From Acanthaster planci (Eukaryota > Echinodermata > Asteroidea > Valvatida > Acanthasteridae), in assembly GCF_001949145.1 (NCBI RefSeq), contig NW_019091518.1, positions 397,980 to 461,979 of the forward strand: 64,000 bases of DNA, given 5' to 3'. This document shows positions 60,501 through 64,000 of the stretch, in pieces. The position numbers and the translations under genes were made by a program. The notes beneath the pieces are model-generated. The model made no database searches. It saw only the letters and a list, made by a program, of their open reading frames with translations, and was not told the origin of the DNA. Every line of letters starts with the position of its first letter. The first letter of the stretch is position 1.

Positions 60501-63500
60501 GTGAATGGCAGACCGTAACGAAATTGCCGTACAATAATTGTACCATTATGACAAATGGCAGACTTGACCAAAACTTTCCATGCAGATTAACAGATCTAGA
60601 TACAGTGCTAAAAATATTTTACCAAATTACTCACAAATCATCTATTCCTTTAGGTCATCTTAAATAAAAGAAATGACATTTTACAGGCTTTAGTAAATTT
60701 ATAAAGCAAATGGAGTGCCAAAAGCAAGCAAGGTTGAAAAAAACGAGATTTGGACTCCCTCTCGAAATGTTTCTAAATGACTGGTGAAATCCATCGCTGA
60801 TTTTCTGTTAAGAATCGGCAGAGTAGATTGGGCAAAACCTGTCTTGCAAGGATATGAAGCTACAGCTGTTTGAACGTACGTCAGACAAGTGGTCCAGTTG
60901 TTTGTTGACGTCACTGTTCACCTTACAGTCTCGAATAATAGGGTCGCGCCAAAAGGCGCTGGTTTGGGCGTTGCCGTCGCATAGTCTTAAGGCAACAGGT
61001 TGATTTCCACCTTCCAAAAGGAGAAGACATTCGATTTGACTCAAGTGAAACGAATTCTCGAACCTGTATTTTACTTTCCTAAATGTAGCCTAATCGTGTT
61101 GTAGAAAAACTAAACTCTGTCCTTGCTAGGTATTTTATAGCTGGGAGTATGATTTGGTCAATTTAAAATTAAAGGCCGGGTTATTTGGCGCAAGCGCGAA
61201 GACGCGAATTTGTGACTTCAGATCAAATTATTCGCGGTGGGGAACACATTTCAACTTGAGTAAATTTTGCTGCAAATTAAACTTCTGTGATGTCAAATTC
61301 GCTTCGCTTTCACATTGCCTTTGGCATGAATCGACCTTTATCCACTGGCGCAGGCACGCAAATGATTGGACCATTACAATGATAAGACTTCAGTACAAAC
61401 AAACTAATGACTGATGTGATGTTTGTTTCTTTTTCAAGACTTTAAATTCCCAAAGGTGCAACCATACGATCTCATTTTCAGAATACTGATTCATATCGGA
61501 AAGTCAATGGTTCTCATCTATACCTGTCTTAGTGACACATTCCTCCAGCGAATGCTGTGTTTCGGTCACTCTTGTCTTCAGGAAGGTCAGATATCCATCG
61601 GAGAATTTGTACATAGTGTCCATACACCACACTAAAGCTTACCATCGTAAAACCGGAGTGAAGAATCCGACAAAACATTAATCACGAGAAAAAAGAATAC
61701 ACTCTAGTTCAAAATGGCGTCATGCTAGACAAATTAATTTCACGTTTTCTGCAAATTGGCAAGTTTCGAACGAGACAAGTGATACAGTTATACGTTACAC
61801 AAGGCAAAATAAAAGACAGACATATATGTATTACATGAAGAAACGAACATGTATCATTATGCACAAGAAGTTCGCATGCCCTCAAATGCCATAAAGCAAA
61901 AAATCGTACGTAGGTGTTGTACGGTACCGGCAGGCCTTGTATACGGTTTGAATCTTTATCCTCATGATGCACTGAGGTAACAGGTTTCTTCTACAGGTGC
62001 GTTAGCCACCATTGTGAAGAACGAATCCATATCAATGCAAGTTTTGAGAATTTTGAGTGGACTATGGAAGGTTCACATAAGGTCACCCACTCTGAAAACC
62101 AGTTTCAGATTTTAGGTTATCTGTTGCAAAGGATTAGAAAAAGCTGGGCAAAGCCTCAGCTGAGCTTAAATTGGTGTTCACATGCAGTTGCACAAAAGTG
62201 GGTAATTTCAACGATTTGGTTAACTATACATGAAAACGAAGGACTTCCCACGCCAGAAAAACGTACCCAGGCGTGTGTGTGTTTTATTACCGACTATACA
62301 TTCAGGGTGGCACGGTGACAAGTCTCTCAAAACATCAATGAACATTCAGGAACAAAAACACCGATACTATGATTTAGTTATGTACCCATTATGGTGACTG
62401 TGAAGCTACATTGTTCCTGGTTCCCGGCACTATCCGACGCTGTACATGTGACGAGTTTGTCACCAATGCTGAACTGGTTACCACTTGCCGGTTGGCAGTC
62501 TATCGTCGGATTCACACCCGAGTTATCGGTTGCCATGGGGTCTGACCACGTGATTACCAAGGAGTCCTTCCCTGATGGTGCTTCTTTGCTAAACGAAGAC
62601 GGACACCAGGCGAAAACTGGTTTTTCGTTGTCTGGAAAAAGGTTAGGAATTAATTTGGTGAGGCCTTTTTCCTCGAGACTTGCAATTCTCTTGTGCAAAT
62701 TTAAAACTGCCACCAAAAATATGCAGATGTAAATTTGCCTGATGTTTTTCAAGTTCCCGACAACGATATTCTTTAACTTTAGGATATGGCAATTCATGAC
62801 TCAGTGTTTTTCAGGTTTTAAAATAAACGGTAAGTCCACAAAAACTGCGCTCGTGGGCTGACTGCCTTGCACAGATTGAAGTGAAGGAAATACGGCACAG
62901 GGGGTCAGTTAACAACGCGCAGAGCATTGTTGGTAAATTTCTGCCAGGCGCGCTCAATGCGTTACACAAGCGGCGGCTGTCTGAACTCAATATCTTTACT
63001 TTTCTTTCATCATTGCTGAAAATATTCTAACTACACTTTATTCGTTCATCCAAAACTGATCAAGATAACCAATGGTTTCAAAGATATCGCCAAAAGACAC
63101 GTGATCAGTGACACCCACTTAATTACCACACTGTGGCTGTACCAAGGCCATGTTTTCATCCTATTGGAGACTCGTTGCCTGTGCCAAAGCATTGCTATTG
63201 TCGAACCAAAAAATTTAAATAATGCTTCGCTAACAGGACGTGATAACCTCACGGTCACAGGTCGTGCACAATGCAGCCAATCACAGTGCAAAGCCGTCTG
63301 GGCAATGAGCGAACTCAAAAACACGACGTCTCTCAAGATTCCTGAACAAAAGGATTCGGTGATTATTGGTTACTCTTTAGTTTTATAAGTTTTCCGAATA
63401 GTACCGTAAGTGGGAAATCAATTGCTAAATGCTAAAAGCGATCTTTAAATAAGTTTCCATATCGGTTGGAAAAAAATTACACGATACAAAATCAACACCA

Positions 63501-63806
63501 AAACTTTCTTTTTTCAAACGCGTTATATAAACCAAAACTTTCATTGTGAAAAGTACCCACCTATAATGGTAACAGTGAAGCTGCACTGTTCCTGGTTCCC
63601 AGCACCATCTATGGCCGTGCACGTGACGAGCTTGTCACCAATGCTGAACTGGTTACCACTTGCTGGTTCACAGTCTATCATCGGATCCACACCCGAGTTA
63701 TCGGTTGCTATGGGGTCTGACCACATGACTTGTGTAGAGCCCAGCCCTGGTGACGTGTCTCTGCTAAGTGAAGGCGGGCACCACGAGAAGACAGGCTTTT
63801 CGTTGT
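54717..63806 (-). CDS. Gene C: adhesion GPCR (HYR, HYR, HRM, GAIN-GPS, 7TM), 5' part missing
   Basis: Exons in transcript order: 63806-63561, 62631-62386, 61631-61524, 61010-60880, 60475-60329, 59897-59531, 59087-58894, 58013-57840, 57543-57431, 56816-56554, 55529-55463, 55287-54717. All are GT-AG and phase-compatible, 2627 nt, 874 full codons plus stop. The first exon enters at phase 1, so at least one more exon (signal peptide or further modules) lies beyond the right edge. The tail contains DDQEHPFCVPVMDSGFG and ends GTNLHR. Exon lengths 131, 147, 367, 113 and 67 equal those of gene B. Confidence 0.9.
55574..55673. repeat. 52-bp tandem duplication
   Basis: Blocks beginning TTTGCTGTTT and ending TTTTCAAAGAAAGGGCAC occur at 55574 and 55626 with several substitutions. 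Gene C intron. Confidence 0.75.
55992..56167. mobile_element. Long-hairpin MITE, about 176 bp, arms of about 70 bp
   Basis: The left arm starts AATACGGCCGTTTCATAATA and the right arm is nearly its exact inverse (TATTGTGAAACGGCCGTATT). The arms also share GCGCCACCAAGAGTT and GGCCAAT(C/T)ACAACGCGCG. Only about 30 bp separates the arms. No ORF. It lies in the gene C intron between the TM2-3 and TM4 exons. Confidence 0.88.
57840..58013 (-). CDS. Gene C GPS motif exon
   Basis: RECVFWDFTLNHGIGDWS and TTCSCNHLTSFAVLV, a canonical cleavable GPS. The acceptor GTTTGAAG is less pyrimidine-rich than in A and B but gives phase 0 as expected. Confidence 0.93.
58894..60475 (-). CDS. Gene C GAIN domain (three exons)
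   Basis: Exons 60475-60329, 59897-59531 and 59087-58894. Motifs: GIESSADVLDSII, VLAVNNLLQVPASAFG, YLPGAIVDLLP, LPVSFGIYQKSTLF, SRIVTAAFHGVRVENLP. Confidence 0.87.
60880..61631 (-). CDS. Gene C hormone-receptor (HRM) domain (two exons)
   Basis: Exons 61631-61524 (VWCMDTMYKFSDGYLTF, LEEC) and 61010-60880 (VALRLCDGNAQTSAFWRDPI, then DC). These line up with gene B residue by residue around Cys and Trp. Confidence 0.75.
62386..63806 (-). CDS. Gene C tandem HYR domain exons
   Basis: Exons 63806-63561 and 62631-62386 are both exactly 246 nt, phase 1-1. Both read DNEKPVF(S/A)WCP, WSDP(I/M)ATDNSGV, ASGNQFSIGDKLVTCTA and NQEQCSFTVTI(I/M)G. Their near identity shows a recent single-exon duplication. 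Confidence 0.93.
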
Positions 63807-63942
63807 CTGGAACAGTGACCATTCTTTAAAGTTCGTTTGCAACAACCCACAGACATTACAAAAGGCACATGCGAATAACAAATGAGGTCCACACCCATCT
63901 TATTTGATAAAGGGAAAGGTTTCAGCCTGGCATGTCTTTATC

Positions 63943-64000
63943 CAGTGGCGTAAATTTGTGCCAGAAATGGGGGGGGGCCTGGCATGGGGAAAGGTGAGGG
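63943..64000. mobile_element. Left end of a hAT-like element cut by the window edge
   Basis: CAGTGGCGTAAATTTGTGCC followed by a G run resembles the ends of the complete elements at 32143 and 39579. The other terminus and the target duplication are outside the window. Confidence 0.45.

Overview
The window is animal genomic DNA: genes are split by GT-AG introns into many short exons, the coding content is receptor ectodomains and seven-helix receptors, and introns are full of small foldback elements and of runs built on ACATGTAC. That texture, together with HYR, SEA, LDLa and hormone-receptor (HRM) modules on adhesion GPCRs, suggests a marine invertebrate deuterostome (echinoderm, hemichordate or cephalochordate). 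I cannot fix the species from sequence alone.

Layout. (1) About 1-8.3 kb, + strand: the 3' part of a gene for a single-pass (type I) membrane protein, with beta-rich extracellular exons, a Thr/Pro stalk, one TM segment and a roughly 100-residue tail. (2) 12.5-35.3 kb, - strand: a complete 22-exon adhesion GPCR ('gene A'). Hand splicing gives 4731 coding nt, exactly in frame, 1576 residues: signal peptide, HYR, LDLa, an unrecognised six-cysteine module (M1), Ig, a second copy of that module (M2), Ig, SEA, HRM, GAIN-GPS, 7TM. (3) 40.5-52.1 kb, - strand: a complete 14-exon paralogue ('gene B', 4020 nt, 1339 residues): signal peptide, a Thr-rich mucin region with three 378-bp tandem repeats in one exon, HYR, HRM, GAIN-GPS, 7TM. 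(4) 54.7-63.8 kb, - strand: the 3' part of a third paralogue ('gene C'): two near-identical HYR exons, HRM, GAIN-GPS, 7TM. Its 5' end lies beyond the right edge.

The three receptors form a head-to-tail tandem array. Intron phases from HRM to the C-terminus are the same in all three, and many exon lengths are identical. Upstream of HRM each gene carries a different set of modules, nearly all bounded by phase-1 introns: one signalling core with shuffled ectodomains. All three keep the HL-T autoproteolysis triplet at the GPS. Gene A also has a GSVV SEA cleavage motif and an RRKRR furin-like site, so its ectodomain may be cut at three places. Genes B and C share a 164-bp identical tract that runs from exon into intron, a sign of recent gene conversion.

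The remaining DNA is introns and intergenic spacers with several well-delimited non-autonomous transposons (two hAT-like elements with perfect 8-bp target-site duplications, a pogo-like element, a large-hairpin family with two copies, and a foldback with a 6-bp duplication) and minisatellites. I found no RNA genes and no CRISPR array.
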